The notes below the pieces were generated by a model. It did no database searches, was not told the DNA's origin, and saw only the letters and a list, made by a program, of their open reading frames with translations. The translations under genes and the position numbers were made by a program. Below are positions 8,400-19,400 of a stretch of 64,000 nt of DNA, one piece after another (within the stretch, counting starts at the first letter, position 1; every line of letters begins with the position of its first letter). The stretch comes from Oscillospiraceae bacterium Marseille-Q3528 (GTDB lineage: Bacteria; Bacillota; Clostridia; Lachnospirales; Lachnospiraceae), in NCBI GenBank assembly GCA_018223385.1, contig JAGTTR010000003.1, positions 62,001-126,000 on the forward strand. Direction: 5' to 3'.

Positions 8400-9395
8400 T
8401 TACGAAACCGTATGCTCCAGCAGTTTCTTCCGGAGCCGGATATCATCCCCGAACAGCTTGAGGATCTGGTAGCTGCTGGAGATCCGGGAAAAGATCCGCT
8501 CCGAGTACGTGTTGAGAAAATTTTCCGGCGTCAGGTTTGTGGAAATGACCGTGGATTTCCTGCGCATGAGCCGCTCATTGATGAGCAGGAACAGCTGGGA
8601 GGAGACGAAGGCGTTCACCATCTCCGTGCCCAGATCATCAATGATGAGCAGGTCACAGTCGAAGACGTGATACCGGAAATCATCGTCCTCTTTTTCACTG
8701 GAAAAGCTGTGCCGGGAAAACCGGTCAAACAGCTGCCCGGAGGAAAAATAGAGGACGGAGAAGGAGCGTTCCAGAAGCTCCTTGGCAATGCAGTTGGTCA
8801 GAAAGGTCTTGCCGGTGCCGGTGCTCCCGTACAGAAACAGGTTCGGATGTGTCTGGGAGAAATCCTCGATGAACCGGTGGGCTTCCGCCAGTGCAGTCTG
8901 GGCCAGACGGCGGGAAGAAAGACCGGTGCCGGGATCGATCATGTCTTCCGGATAGTAGTCTTCCCGGAAATGGGAAAAATTCTCCCGTTCCAGCACCTGC
9001 CGCAGGTTGGACTGGTGGTACAGCAGGTCGATCTCCGCCTGCCGGAAACAGTGACATTTCTGACTGCCGATATAACCGGTATCCTGACAATCCGGGCAGA
9101 TATAGTGCGGTTTCAGATAATCTGCCGGAAAACCGTGCTCGGCCAGAAGGTGATTCCTTTTCTCACAAAGGGTATGAAGCCTGTCGGCGCAGCGTGTGGC
9201 CTGTCCGGTCTGGTCGCCCAGCATGAGACGGGCCCGGCTGGCCTGGAGAGAGGAGATCTTTGTCTCCAGATCCGCGAATGCCGGGATCGCGTCGTAGACG
9301 GCCTGCTGCCGCTCCTTCTGGCGGAAACGGTTGTCCGCCTGCCGTCTGCTGTAGATGCGCATGATCGTATCGTACTGTTCATTCGTCAGAGACAT
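8400..9395 (-). CDS. dnaI: DnaI/DnaC-type replicative helicase loader ATPase
   Basis: A 331-residue AAA+ helicase loader. The N-terminal half is helical and carries a zinc-type cysteine cluster (CPDCQDTG...CHCF, about 99-115). The ATPase core has Walker A GSTGTGKTF (about 190-198) and Walker B LLIIDDLGTE (about 250-259). Such proteins load DnaB/DnaC helicase at origins together with DnaD. It starts 27 bases after the dnaD stop, so the two form an operon. DnaC-like ATPases also occur on mobile elements, but pairing with a chromosomal dnaD next to murC favours the housekeeping loader. Confidence 0.87.
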   Translation of the reverse strand: MSLTNEQYDTIMRIYSRRQADNRFRQKERQQAVYDAIPAFADLETKISSLQASRARLMLGDQTGQATRCADRLHTLCEKRNHLLAEHGFPADYLKPHYICPDCQDTGYIGSQKCHCFRQAEIDLLYHQSNLRQVLERENFSHFREDYYPEDMIDPGTGLSSRRLAQTALAEAHRFIEDFSQTHPNLFLYGSTGTGKTFLTNCIAKELLERSFSVLYFSSGQLFDRFSRHSFSSEKEDDDFRYHVFDCDLLIIDDLGTEMVNAFVSSQLFLLINERLMRRKSTVISTNLTPENFLNTYSERIFSRISSSYQILKLFGDDIRLRKKLLEHTVS

Positions 9396-9422
9396 GGATT
9401 GCTCCTCCTTCCTTAATAAGAT

Positions 9423-10658
9423 TTACTTGATATTCAGCAGCTGCCGCTCCAGGTTGTTGAAATCATAGCTGCGCTGTTCGAAGTTGTTGAACCGGTTGCG
9501 CCGGTCAGGCCCCTTGCTGTTGTCTGCCGTCTGGGCGGGCTGGGGCTGATTCTGCCGGTGGGCGGCGTCCAGCTTCACAATATCCGACGGATGGCGGACG
9601 CCCTGCCGGTTCCAGCTGGACAGGATCTTGTCCGCATATTCGAAGGACGGCTGGTGGATCTGGGTCACTGTGCGTTCACAGGCCTGAGAGATGATCTCCA
9701 CCGGGAAACCGTACTCGGACGACCACTTCTTGATGTAAGCCAGCTCGGAAGCCACCGGATTGCGGCCCTTGATGCCGAAGCTTTTCAGCACGGTGAACAC
9801 GTACTTGTTGTACTGGCTCGTCACCTCCTGGGCCTGCTCCACGGTGGTGATGTGCTCGGCATGCCATGCCAGAGCCACTGTCTCTATGTACCGGATGCTG
9901 CGGTTCCCGCGGGAAACACAGTACTCCACCAGATACTCGATGAGCTCCTCGGAAAAATGCAGCTCGTCGTACAGGTACAGGATGGTGTTGATGTGGGTGC
10001 TGCCCAGCGTCCGTCCCAGATACTGTTCCACGATGAACAGAAGCTGCCGGATGTTGTCCTGCTGCTGCAGCTCTTCCAGCCGCTGACGGGAGATATCGTG
10101 GGAACCTGCCTTCTTCGGTTCCGGCTGCACAAAGGTGACGGCTGAGGGTTCGGCACCATTCTGGCCGGTGGTTGTACCGGCGGAGGCCGTCTGCATGGAG
10201 GCCTGCGCCTGTCCGGGAACTGTACCGGTCTGCATAGAACCGTTCACCTGCCCGGCAACCGTTGCTGCGGAAAGTATCTTGCCATCTGTGACAGGTGCCT
10301 GCAGCAGGGCGTCTGTGCGTTCCGCAGCAGGCGCAAATGCTGCCTCGGGAGCAGCTGTCTGTACCGGCAGCTCCTTCAGGCAGATGCCGCAGGCAGCGCC
10401 GCGGTCATCGGTCTCGATGGACAGAAGCCCTTCCTTCTCCCAGTAGCGCAGTGCCCGGCAGATATCCTTCTCCGTGTTGCTGAACCGGTCGGCCAGCGTG
10501 CTCACAGACAGGGCATCCTGCCCGGCGGACAGACACCGGAGCAGATACAGATACAGTTTGACAAATTCGCCGTTGGCAGACGGCATGTAATGATCAATAA
10601 AATCATTGGAAACCGAAGTATATCCCCGGTCTCCTTCCCGATACAGACGTATAGCCAT
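9423..10658 (-). CDS. dnaD: Primosomal DnaD-domain protein
   Basis: A 411-residue replication-initiation protein. Residues about 1-85 are a DnaD-like winged-helix region. A long Ala/Thr/Gln/Pro-rich linker follows (about 100-190), then two DnaB_2/DnaD C-terminal helical modules (about 205-285 and 290-365) and a polar tail. The open frame reaches back to 10808, but that extra part is Pro/His-rich and is formed by the DnaA-box region. I chose the ATG at 10658 (GGGTG upstream); 10670 is an alternative. The gene directly precedes the helicase loader and follows a cluster of DnaA boxes, which may control it. Confidence 0.85.
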   Translation of the reverse strand: MAIRLYREGDRGYTSVSNDFIDHYMPSANGEFVKLYLYLLRCLSAGQDALSVSTLADRFSNTEKDICRALRYWEKEGLLSIETDDRGAACGICLKELPVQTAAPEAAFAPAAERTDALLQAPVTDGKILSAATVAGQVNGSMQTGTVPGQAQASMQTASAGTTTGQNGAEPSAVTFVQPEPKKAGSHDISRQRLEELQQQDNIRQLLFIVEQYLGRTLGSTHINTILYLYDELHFSEELIEYLVEYCVSRGNRSIRYIETVALAWHAEHITTVEQAQEVTSQYNKYVFTVLKSFGIKGRNPVASELAYIKKWSSEYGFPVEIISQACERTVTQIHQPSFEYADKILSSWNRQGVRHPSDIVKLDAAHRQNQPQPAQTADNSKGPDRRNRFNNFEQRSYDFNNLERQLLNIK

Positions 10659-10745
10659 ATGTTCACCCATCTCTTCTCTTCTAAGTATTCGAATTATAGC
10701 ACATGTCCCGGGAAAAGAGAATAGGGTTTTTGGCGGCGGCAGACC

Positions 10746-10961
10746 TGTGGGAAAATGGTGATAAAAATGTGGATAATGTGGAAAATGTGGATAACTCAGA
10801 CGGGGCAACTGCGGGGCAGGTGCGGAAAAGGGCGAAAAAAGGGGGATCAGGGGAAATAGGGACGAAAATCGGCGAGAAGATTATGTCAACGGATAATCCA
10901 CAAAAAAATCCACATGCTTTTTCACACATTGTGTTGATAAGCATGTGGATAATGTGGATAA
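10746..10961 (-). promoter_or_regulatory. DnaA-box cluster upstream of dnaD-dnaI
   Basis: On the minus strand there are four exact TTATCCACA boxes, at 10768-10776, 10786-10794, 10944-10952 and 10953-10961. Near-matches lie at 10746-10754, 10777-10785, 10894-10902, 10906-10914 and 10932-10940. At 10768-10794 three 9-mers are abutted head to tail with no spacer, and two more are abutted at 10944-10961. The cluster fills the gap between the murC stop codon and the dnaD start. Binding by DnaA is inferred from the motif. Confidence 0.75.
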
Positions 10962-12341
10962 CTATTTCTCAACGAGGTTTTCGCCGATATTTACGACGTC
11001 TCCGGCACCCATAGTTATCAACAGGTCACCGTGTACACAATTTTTTTTGAGAAAATTTTCTATTTGTTCGAAGGAGGGGAAATAGTAGGCTTCTGCACCT
11101 TCTTTTTGCAGTGCCTCCTGCAGCGTCCGGGAGCTGATACCCAGCGTGTCGGTCTCTCTGGCGGCATAGATGTCAGCCAGTACCACCTTGTCGGCCAGCT
11201 TTAATGCCCGGGCAAATTCCGGAAGCAGCGCTTTTGTCCGCGTATATGTATGGGGCTGGAATACACACCAGATCGTGCGGTGCGGATAATTCCGGGCAGC
11301 GGTGAGGGTAGCTGCGATCTCCGTGGGATGGTGGGCATAGTCATCGATGACAGTGACACCCTGGAAGGTACCCTTGGATTCAAACCGGCGGTCTGTACCC
11401 TCGAAGGCCAGCAGACCCTTGCGGATCGTCTCCGCCGGGATGCTTAAGCGGTCACACAGGGCAATGACAGCCAGCGCATTGGACACGTTGTGGATGCCGG
11501 GCACTTTCAGGGCACATTGGATGCCGGGGGTGCCGTTTTTCACAACGGTGAAGGACGGATGGCCGAAGCCGTCAAAGCTGATATCTGTGGCGGTATACAT
11601 GGCCTCATGCTCCAGACCGAAGGTGATGACAGAGGCGTTGATGTCTGCAGTGATCTCTTCATAATCCGGGATATCGGCGTTGATGATGACAGAACCGCCG
11701 TCCGCCGTCTGGGATGCAAACTGATGGAACGATCTGCGAATATCGTGGATATCCTTGAAGAAGTCCAGATGGTCTTCTTCAATATTTAAGATGATGGAAT
11801 CCGTCGGATAAAAGTTCAGGAAACTGTTGGTGTACTCACAGGCCTCCGTGACGAACATCTCCGGGCCGCCCACGCGGATGTTGCCGTTGATGGATTTCAG
11901 GATGCCGCCCACGGAAACGGTGGGGTCGGTGTCCGCCAGCATGAGGATCTCGGAGAGCATGGAAGTGGTCGTCGTCTTGCCATGGGTGCCGGAAATGGCG
12001 ATGGAAACTTTGTAGTTGTGCATGAGCTGTCCCAGGAGCTCTGCCCGGGAAAGCATGGGAATGCCCTTTGCCTTGCAGGCAGCGAACTCCGGGTTATCCG
12101 GGTGGATGGCAGCCGTGTATACAACGGCGTCGATGTCATCGGTGATATTTTCCGCACACTGCCCATACTGCACGGTGCATCCCAGCGATTCGAGATGGGT
12201 TGTCAGGGCAGAACGCTTGGCATCAGAGCCGGAAATGTGGAAATTTTCTTTGAGCAGAATCTCTGCCAGACCGCTCATGCTGATGCCGCCGATGCCGATA
12301 AAATGAATGTGGATCGGTTTATGGAAATTAATCTGAAACAT
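10962..12341 (-). CDS. murC: UDP-N-acetylmuramate--L-alanine ligase
   Basis: Adds L-alanine to UDP-MurNAc in the cytoplasm, the first peptide step of peptidoglycan synthesis. The 459-residue length is normal. Seen: N-terminal UDP-binding loop GIGGISMSGLAEILL (about 16-30), ATP P-loop GTHGKTTTTSM (about 116-126), and the Mur-ligase region with NIEEDHLDFF and DDYAHHPTEI (about 335). AGGAAGGA lies 6 bases upstream of the ATG. The stop codon abuts the last DnaA box. A TATAAT on the minus strand near 12368 may be part of its promoter. Confidence 0.95.
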   Translation of the reverse strand: MFQINFHKPIHIHFIGIGGISMSGLAEILLKENFHISGSDAKRSALTTHLESLGCTVQYGQCAENITDDIDAVVYTAAIHPDNPEFAACKAKGIPMLSRAELLGQLMHNYKVSIAISGTHGKTTTTSMLSEILMLADTDPTVSVGGILKSINGNIRVGGPEMFVTEACEYTNSFLNFYPTDSIILNIEEDHLDFFKDIHDIRRSFHQFASQTADGGSVIINADIPDYEEITADINASVITFGLEHEAMYTATDISFDGFGHPSFTVVKNGTPGIQCALKVPGIHNVSNALAVIALCDRLSIPAETIRKGLLAFEGTDRRFESKGTFQGVTVIDDYAHHPTEIAATLTAARNYPHRTIWCVFQPHTYTRTKALLPEFARALKLADKVVLADIYAARETDTLGISSRTLQEALQKEGAEAYYFPSFEQIENFLKKNCVHGDLLITMGAGDVVNIGENLVEK

Positions 12342-12674
12342 AAAAATCCTTCCTGTTCTTCATTATTATAATAGGAAACAAGAGCGCTGCTCCTGTTTGT
12401 CACTAAGTATATCACACCCGGGCCGAAAACACAAAAACTATATGGGTGAACACCAAATGGATTGTAAAAACTGCAATAAAATCATGTAAAATCAAAATGA
12501 AAACTATGCAAAATATAGATAAAGAAAATAAATCAAAAAGAGAATTTTGAAATAAAATACGACATTATGTAATAAAAAAACAAATAATGGGGCAAAAAAA
12601 TTGTAAAATATGTTCACTTATCAGAACCAGTATGCTATAATGATAAAAGAACTACAACTACGAGAGGTGATAAC
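12342..12674. other. A+T-rich intergenic region with the glgC promoter
   Basis: This 333-base gap separates divergent murC and glgC. It is very A-rich, with many short A and T runs, and contains no convincing gene. Near its right end TTCACT (12613-12618) and TATAAT (12636-12641) are 17 bases apart, a good SigA-type promoter for glgC. I see no clear operator. Confidence 0.55.
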
Positions 12675-13949
12675 GTGATTAGAAAGGAAATGATAGCAAT
12701 GCTCCTTGCCGGTGGACAAGGCAGCAGACTGGGTGTGCTGACTTCCAAGGTGGCCAAGCCGGCCGTATCCTTCGGAGGAAAGTACCGCATCGTCGATTTT
12801 CCACTGAGCAACTGCATCAATTCCGGCGTTGATACCGTGGGTGTGCTGACACAGTACCAGCCGCTGCGGCTGAATGCCCATATCGGAATCGGTATTCCGT
12901 GGGATCTGGACCGCAATGTGGGCGGCGTTTCTGTTCTGCCCCCTTACGAGAAGAGCAGCAGCAGTGAATGGTATTCCGGCACGGCCAATGCGATTTACCA
13001 GAATCTGGAGTATATGCAGAGTTATAATCCCGAATATGTGCTGATCCTGTCCGGCGACCATATTTACAAGATGGACTATGAAGTGATGCTGGACTACCAT
13101 AAGGCAAGCCACGCGGACGTGACCATTGCGGCCATGCCGGTGCCGATGGAGGAGGCCAGCCGTTTCGGCGTCGTGATCACGGATGAGAACGGCAAGATCC
13201 AGGAATTTGAGGAGAAGCCGGAGCATCCGAGGAGCAACCTGGCTTCCATGGGAATCTACATATTCAGCTGGAAGGTGCTCAAAGAAGCGCTGATTGCCAA
13301 CGCAGAAGTCCCCGGCTGCGATTTCGGCAAGCATGTCATCCCTTATTGCCACGAGAAGGGACAGCGTCTTTTTGCCTATGAATACAATGGCTACTGGAAG
13401 GATGTGGGAACCCTCGGCTCCTACTGGGAAGCCAATATGGAACTGATAGATATTATTCCCGAATTCAATCTTTATGAGGAATTCTGGAAGATTTATACAA
13501 GAAGTGAGATCATCCCGCCGCAGTACATTGCAGAGGATGCGGTGGTGACCCGCAGTATCATCAGCGAGGGCACGGATGTGTACGGAGAGGTGCACAATTC
13601 CGTCATCGGTTCGGGTGTCACCATCGGCAAGGGCAGTGTGATCCGGGATTCTATTATCATGAAGAATACGGTTATTGGCGAGAACTGCGTCATTGACCGG
13701 GCCATCATTGCGGAGAACAGCGTGGTGGGCGACGGAGCCGTGCTGGGCGTGGGAGAGGACATCCCGAATAAGAAGAAGCCCAGCGTATACTGCTTCGGCC
13801 TGGTGACCATCGGTGACAGTACCGTGATCCCGCCGAATGTGAAGATCGGCAAGAATACGGCCATAGAAGGTGAGACGACGCCGGAGGATTATCCGGGCGG
13901 CGTTCTGGACAGCGGAGAGACTTTGATTAAGGCAGGTGGCGTATTATGA
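12675..13949 (+). CDS. glgC: Glucose-1-phosphate adenylyltransferase, catalytic subunit
   Basis: Makes ADP-glucose from glucose 1-phosphate and ATP, the committed step of glycogen synthesis. The 424-residue protein has the nucleotidyltransferase start [10 protein letters not shown] (about 10-19), [19 protein letters not shown] (about 121-130) and FEEKP, then a left-handed beta-helix C-terminus of hexapeptide-like repeats. It begins with GTG, preceded by gagaggtga. It overlaps glgD by 4 bases (ATGA), so the two are translationally coupled. Confidence 0.94.
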   Translation: MIRKEMIAMLLAGGQGSRLGVLTSKVAKPAVSFGGKYRIVDFPLSNCINSGVDTVGVLTQYQPLRLNAHIGIGIPWDLDRNVGGVSVLPPYEKSSSSEWYSGTANAIYQNLEYMQSYNPEYVLILSGDHIYKMDYEVMLDYHKASHADVTIAAMPVPMEEASRFGVVITDENGKIQEFEEKPEHPRSNLASMGIYIFSWKVLKEALIANAEVPGCDFGKHVIPYCHEKGQRLFAYEYNGYWKDVGTLGSYWEANMELIDIIPEFNLYEEFWKIYTRSEIIPPQYIAEDAVVTRSIISEGTDVYGEVHNSVIGSGVTIGKGSVIRDSIIMKNTVIGENCVIDRAIIAENSVVGDGAVLGVGEDIPNKKKPSVYCFGLVTIGDSTVIPPNVKIGKNTAIEGETTPEDYPGGVLDSGETLIKAGGVL

Positions 13950-15064
13950 GGGCAGTAGGAATCATTTTGGCAGGCGGCAACAACAACAGGATGCGCGAAC
14001 TGTCCAACAAGCGGGCGATTGCGGCAATGCCCATTGCCGGAAGCTATCGGAGCATTGACTTTGCACTGAGCAACATGACGAATTCCCATATTCAGAAGGT
14101 GGCAGTGCTGACCCAGTACAATTCCCGGTCCCTGCATGAGCATTTAAGCTCCTCCAAGTGGTGGGATTTCGGAAGAAAACAGGGCGGCCTGTTCGTATTT
14201 ACACCGACAGTGACCGCGGATAACAGCTTCTGGTACCGGGGAACGGCGGATGCCATCTGGCAGAACCTGGATTTCCTCAAGAAGAGCCATGAGCCATATG
14301 TGGTCATCGTATCCGGTGACTGTGTATACAAGATGGATTACAACAAGGTGCTGGAATACCACATTGCCAAGAAGGCAGATATCACTGTGGTATACAAGCA
14401 GCTTCCTCCGGAAGAGGATGCCACAAGATTCGGCATCCTGAAGATGGATGAAGACGGACGGATCCAGGACTTCGATGAGAAGCCCATGATAGCTACCGGT
14501 AATGACGTTTCTGCGGGTATTTATGTGATTCGCAGACGTCAGCTCATTGAACTCATTGAACGCAGCGCCGCAGAGTCCCGGTTTGATTTCGTGCGGGATA
14601 TCCTGATCCGTTACAAGGGATTGAAGCGCATTTACGGATATCGGATGGATTCCTACTGGAGCAACATTTCCACGGTGGAATCTTATTATCAGACAAACAT
14701 GGACTTCCTGAAGCCGGAAGTGCGGGATTACTTCTTCAAGCAGTATCCCGATGTGTATTCGAAGATCGATGATCTTCCGCCGGCCAAGTACAATCCGGGA
14801 GCGCATGTAAAAAACAGCCTGATCTCCAGCGGTTGTATCATCAACGGAACGGTGGAAAACTCCATATTGTTTAAGAAGACATTTGTGGGAAATAACTGCG
14901 TCATCCGCAATTCCATTATTCTGAATGATGTATACCTCGGGGATAACACATATATCGAGAACTGTATTGTGGAGAGCAGGGACACCATCCGTGCCAATTC
15001 CTGTTACAAGGGAGAGGATGGCGTGCGCATCGTTGTGGAAAAGAACGAGCGTTATATTATCTGA
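13946..15064 (+). CDS. glgD: GlgD, ADP-glucose pyrophosphorylase regulatory subunit
   Basis: A 372-residue GlgC paralogue typical of Firmicutes, forming a hetero-oligomer with GlgC. The N-terminal loop is [13 protein letters not shown] rather than the catalytic GGxGxRL, and the SGD motif reads [10 protein letters not shown]. Loss of the standard loop agrees with a regulatory role. It is 52 residues shorter than GlgC, mainly in the beta-helix. It is coupled to glgC by an ATGA overlap. Confidence 0.92.
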   Translation: MRAVGIILAGGNNNRMRELSNKRAIAAMPIAGSYRSIDFALSNMTNSHIQKVAVLTQYNSRSLHEHLSSSKWWDFGRKQGGLFVFTPTVTADNSFWYRGTADAIWQNLDFLKKSHEPYVVIVSGDCVYKMDYNKVLEYHIAKKADITVVYKQLPPEEDATRFGILKMDEDGRIQDFDEKPMIATGNDVSAGIYVIRRRQLIELIERSAAESRFDFVRDILIRYKGLKRIYGYRMDSYWSNISTVESYYQTNMDFLKPEVRDYFFKQYPDVYSKIDDLPPAKYNPGAHVKNSLISSGCIINGTVENSILFKKTFVGNNCVIRNSIILNDVYLGDNTYIENCIVESRDTIRANSCYKGEDGVRIVVEKNERYII

Positions 15065-15128
15065 CGGCAAATACGTTTTGGGGTAGGGTATATTGCCGGA
15101 AAATACCGACAAGGGGGGCATAATTCGA

Positions 15129-15407
15129 ATGCAGATAACAGATGTTAGGGTTCGAAAAGTTGCAAAGGAAGGCAAGATGAAAGCGGTTGTTTCCATTACG
15201 CTGGATGACGAGTTTGTAGTGCATGACATTAAAGTGATCGAGGGAGAGAAGGGCCTTTTCATTGCAATGCCGAGCCGTAAGGCGTCTGATGGGGAATACC
15301 GGGACATCGCACATCCGATCAATTCGGGTACGCGGGACAAGATCCAGCAGATGATCCTCGGCAAGTATGAGACAGCGCTGACAGAAGTCGAAGAGGAGGA
15401 AGCGTAA
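15129..15407 (+). CDS. spoVG: Septation/sporulation regulator SpoVG
   Basis: A 92-residue nucleic-acid-binding regulator that affects asymmetric septation, exoenzymes and capsule in Firmicutes. The family signature ITDVRVRKV at the N-terminus and the middle [21 protein letters not shown] are clear. The ATG at 15129 follows aaggggggc. The longer frame from a TTG at 15093 lacks a ribosome site and was not used. It lies 64 bases after glgD. Confidence 0.95.
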   Translation: MQITDVRVRKVAKEGKMKAVVSITLDDEFVVHDIKVIEGEKGLFIAMPSRKASDGEYRDIAHPINSGTRDKIQQMILGKYETALTEVEEEEA

Positions 15408-15533
15408 CGGCATAAGTGCATGGATGAACATGTGTGAGAGCACATGCGCAGGTGCACAGGGAAGGTGATATGCGGGAACGCAGATGGAACGGAAGCACAC
15501 GCGCAGGGCGAGCCTGCGAACAGTTTTAGAGAG

Positions 15534-15562
15534 AGGGATCCCGTCATGGACGGGGTCCTTCT
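15534..15562 (+). terminator. Probable intrinsic terminator after spoVG
   Basis: GGGATCCCGTC and GACGGGGTCC can pair around ATG, with two G-T wobbles, followed by a TT-rich stretch. It is the only clear element in the 284 bases between spoVG and pth; the rest shows no gene. Confidence 0.55.
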
Positions 15563-15691
15563 TGCGCCTTCCCCCTTTTCAATTTTCCATTTACCTGCTA
15601 AAATAGACAGGCGCAGATGCATCCGCAGACGGCGGGAAATGTGTCCGCGCAGGGAAACAGACAATCGTGATGACAAGGAAAGAGGATCATT

Positions 15692-16279
15692 ATGTATATC
15701 ATTGCAGGCCTGGGCAATCCGGGCGGAAAATATGCCCACACAAGACACAACGTGGGATTTGACACGATCGACCGGCTGGCGGACCGGTACGGCATCCGCC
15801 TGGATACGAACAAATTCAAAGGAGAATACGGCATGGGCGTCATCGACGGTCACAAGGTGCTGCTGTTAAAACCCCAGACGTACATGAATTTAAGCGGCGA
15901 GTGCATCCGGGACGTGCTCGGCTATTACAAGGCCGATCCCAACGAGGAGCTTATCGTCCTTTTTGACGACATCAGTCTGAACCCGGGGCTCATCCGCATC
16001 CGCAAAAAAGGAAGCGCGGGCGGCCACAACGGCATCAAGAATATCATTCTCCACACGGGGACAGAAGGATTTTCCCGGGTGAAGATTGGCGTGGGTGAGA
16101 AGCCCAAGGGCTGGGATCTGGCGGACTACGTGCTCAGTACCTTCCCGAAGGAAGACAGGGAGAAGGTGGAAGAAGCCATGGATCACGCGGTGGAGGCTGT
16201 GCGGATGATGCTGGACGGCGAGACCGAGGCGGCCATGAACCGGTACAATCGGAAATCCTATGAGGAAAATGAGGCATAA
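15692..16279 (+). CDS. pth: Peptidyl-tRNA hydrolase
   Basis: Releases peptides from peptidyl-tRNA dropped by ribosomes. The 195-residue length is typical. Seen: GLGNPGGKYAHTRHNVGFD with the catalytic His (about residue 20), the QTYMNLSGE segment (about 63-71) and GSAGGHNGIKNI (about 110-121). An aaagagg site precedes the ATG. It is followed by mfd after 128 bases, a common Firmicutes order. Confidence 0.95.
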   Translation: MYIIAGLGNPGGKYAHTRHNVGFDTIDRLADRYGIRLDTNKFKGEYGMGVIDGHKVLLLKPQTYMNLSGECIRDVLGYYKADPNEELIVLFDDISLNPGLIRIRKKGSAGGHNGIKNIILHTGTEGFSRVKIGVGEKPKGWDLADYVLSTFPKEDREKVEEAMDHAVEAVRMMLDGETEAAMNRYNRKSYEENEA

Positions 16280-16407
16280 ACGGGTCTATACAATCGGAAG
16301 TTTTGCAAAATATTGTGTAAGCGGGAGTGCGCGTAAAACAAAAAGGCAAAGAAATTTGCCAAAGCAGAACATCAATAACGAAAGAAAATGAAATGAGGTG
16401 AGAGGCA

Positions 16408-19400
16408 ATGCAGACATTTCTGGCGCCCCTGGGGGAACTGGAAGAGTACCATTCCATCAAAAACGCCTGTGAAAAGGATGCAGGCGTGGTACAGATCGCG
16501 GGCTGTATGGATTCCCAGAAAACCCATCTGATCTATGGCTTGAGCCAGGGAAAGAAATACCGGCTCATTCTGGCGGCCAACGAACTGAAAGCCAGAGAAA
16601 TCTATGAGGATTACCGGTTCTTTGATCCCGGTGTGCTCTATTATCCGGCCAAGGATCTGATCTTTTTCAGCGCGGACGTGCACGGCAATTTTCTGGTAAA
16701 GGAGCGGATGCAGGTCATCCGGGCGCTGCTGTCCGGGGAGCCTCTCACCGTGGTGACCAGCATTGACGGCTGCATGGATCATCTGCTGCCCCTGGAGGAG
16801 ATGCGGGAGGCGGCTCTTCGCATCACCCAGACGAGCCTGGTGGAGCCGGAGGCGCTGAAGCTGCGTCTGGTGAACATGGGCTATGAGCGGTGCGCCCAGG
16901 TGGAGGAAGCCGGGCAGTTTGCTGTCCGGGGCGGCATCGTAGACATTTTCCCGCTGACGGAGGAGAGCCCTTACCGGCTGGAATTTTGGGATGATGAAGT
17001 GGATTCCATCCGCAGCTTCGACGCCCAGAGCCAGCGCTCCATTGAAAATCTGGACGAGATCACCATTTATCCGGCGTCCGAGGTGCTGTTATCCAAGAGC
17101 CGGATCAAAAAGGGCGTCGCTAAGATGAAGCAGGAGGCGGATCGGCAGACCGCCCTGTTTGAAAAAGATGGGAAAATAGAGGAAGCAGGACGCGTCCACC
17201 GTCTTGTCCGGGAGCTGACAGAGCAGCTGGATTATCTGGACGGGGCAGCAGGCGTGGATGGCTTTGTGGATTATTTTTATGAAAAAACGGTTTCGTTTCT
17301 CGATTATTTTCCTAAAGAAGACACGTGCGTATTTCTGGATGAGCCCAACCGGCTGACGGAGAAGGCCGAGGCGGTGGAGACGGAATTCCGGGAGAGCATG
17401 GCGGGACGTCTGGAGAAGGGGTATCTGCTGCCGGGACAGCTGAACCTGCTGTACAGCTATAAGGATGTGGTGATGAAGCTGAATCGTTTCCACTGTACAT
17501 CTCTGTGTATGATGGAAGCCAAAAGCGGTGATTATAAGGTCAAGGACAGCTTTCATCTGGAGGTGCGTTCCGTCAGCAGCTTCAACAACAGCTTTGAACT
17601 GCTGGCCCAGGAGCTGGGCGACTGGAAAAAGAAGGGCTACCGGACGGTGCTGCTGTCCGCCTCCCGTACCCGTGCCAAACGTCTGGCGGAGGATCTGCGG
17701 GGCTTCGGCCTGAACAGTTTTTATTCGGAGGACACCGACCGGGTCGTGCAGAAGGGCGAGATCCTGGTACTCCACGGCAGCATCCGGCGGGGGTACGAGT
17801 ACCCTATGATCCGGTTCGGCGTGCTGTCCGAGAGCGATATTTTTGGAAAAGAGAAGAAAAAGAAGCGGAAAAAGACGGTCTACGAGGGGCAGAAGATCCA
17901 GAGCTTCACGGAGCTTTCCGTGGGCGATTATGTGGTGCACGAAAATCACGGCCTGGGTATTTACCGGGGCATCGAGAAAGTGGAAGTGGATCACACCGTC
18001 AAGGATTATATCAAGATCGAGTACGCAGCCGGGGGCAACCTGTACATTCTGGCCACCCAGCTGGAAGCGCTGCAGAAATATTCCGGCGCGGAGGGCAAGC
18101 GCCCCAAGCTGAACAAGCTGGGCAGCCAGGACTGGAACAAGACCAAGACCCGGGTGCGGGGCGCGGTGCAGGAGATCGCGAAAGATCTGGTGGAGCTGTA
18201 TGCGGCCCGGCAGGCCAGAGAGGGCTTTGTCTACGGCCCGGACACGGTGTGGCAGCGGGAATTCGAGGAAATGTTCCCCTTCGAGGAGACGGAGGATCAG
18301 CTGGCGGCCATCGAAGCGGCCAAGCGGGACATGGAAAGCCACAAGATCATGGATCGGCTCGTCTGCGGGGACGTGGGTTACGGCAAGACGGAGATCGCCA
18401 TCCGGGCTGCCTTCAAGGCAGTGCAAGAGGGCAAGCAGGTGGCCTACCTGGTGCCCACCACCATTCTGGCCCAGCAGCATTACAACACCTTCGTGCAGCG
18501 GATGAAGGAATTCCCGGTGCGGGTAGATCTTATGTGCCGGTTCCGCACGGCGACGGAGCAGAAGAAGACCATCGCTGATCTGAAAAAAGGACTGGTGGAC
18601 ATTGTCATCGGCACCCACCGGCTGCTGTCCAAGGATGTGGAGTTCAAGGATCTGGGTCTGCTGGTCATCGATGAGGAGCAGCGGTTCGGTGTTGCCCATA
18701 AGGAAAAGATCAAGAAATTAAAGGAAAACGTGGATGTGCTGACGCTGACAGCCACGCCCATTCCCCGGACGCTGCACATGAGCCTCATTGGCATCCGGGA
18801 TATGAGCGTGCTGGAGGAGGCGCCGGTGGACCGTATGCCCATCCAGACCTTTGTCATGGAATACAATGATGAGATCGTGCGGGAGGCCATCAACCGGGAG
18901 CTGGCCCGGAAAGGCCAGGTTTTCTATGTATACAACCGGGTCAATTCCATCGTGGAGATGACCAACCGGATCGCGGCGCTGGTGCCCGAGGCCAGTGTGG
19001 CCTTTGCCCACGGCCAGATGCGGGAGCAGGAGCTGGAAAAGATCATGGTGGATTTTATCAACGGCGACATTGACGTGCTGGTGTCCACCACCATCATCGA
19101 GACGGGGTTGGACATTGCCAATGTCAACACCATGATCATTCACGACGCGGATCAGCTGGGGTTGTCTCAGCTCTATCAGCTCCGGGGCCGGGTGGGCCGC
19201 TCCAACCGCACGGCCTATGCCTTCCTTATGTATAAGCGGGATAAGATGCTAAAAGAAGTGGCGGAGAAGCGGCTTCATGCCATCCGGGAATTCACGGAGC
19301 TGGGCAGCGGCTTCAAGATCGCCATGCGGGATCTGGAGATCAGGGGCGCGGGCAATTTGCTGGGAGCCCAGCAGTCCGGCCACATGGAGGCTGTCGGCTA

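Noticed and set aside
10671..10961. The DnaA-box cluster as the chromosomal origin
   Set aside because: Bacterial origins normally adjoin dnaA-dnaN, and neither is in the window. No clear A+T-rich unwinding element sits beside the boxes. A regulatory or titration site before dnaD is simpler, though origin function is not excluded.
14144..15853. A 569-codon minus-strand frame across glgD, spoVG and pth
   Set aside because: It runs antisense to three well-identified genes and has no domain or ribosome site.
15444..15869. A 141-codon frame between spoVG and pth
   Set aside because: It overlaps the start of pth out of frame, lacks a domain and crosses a likely terminator hairpin.
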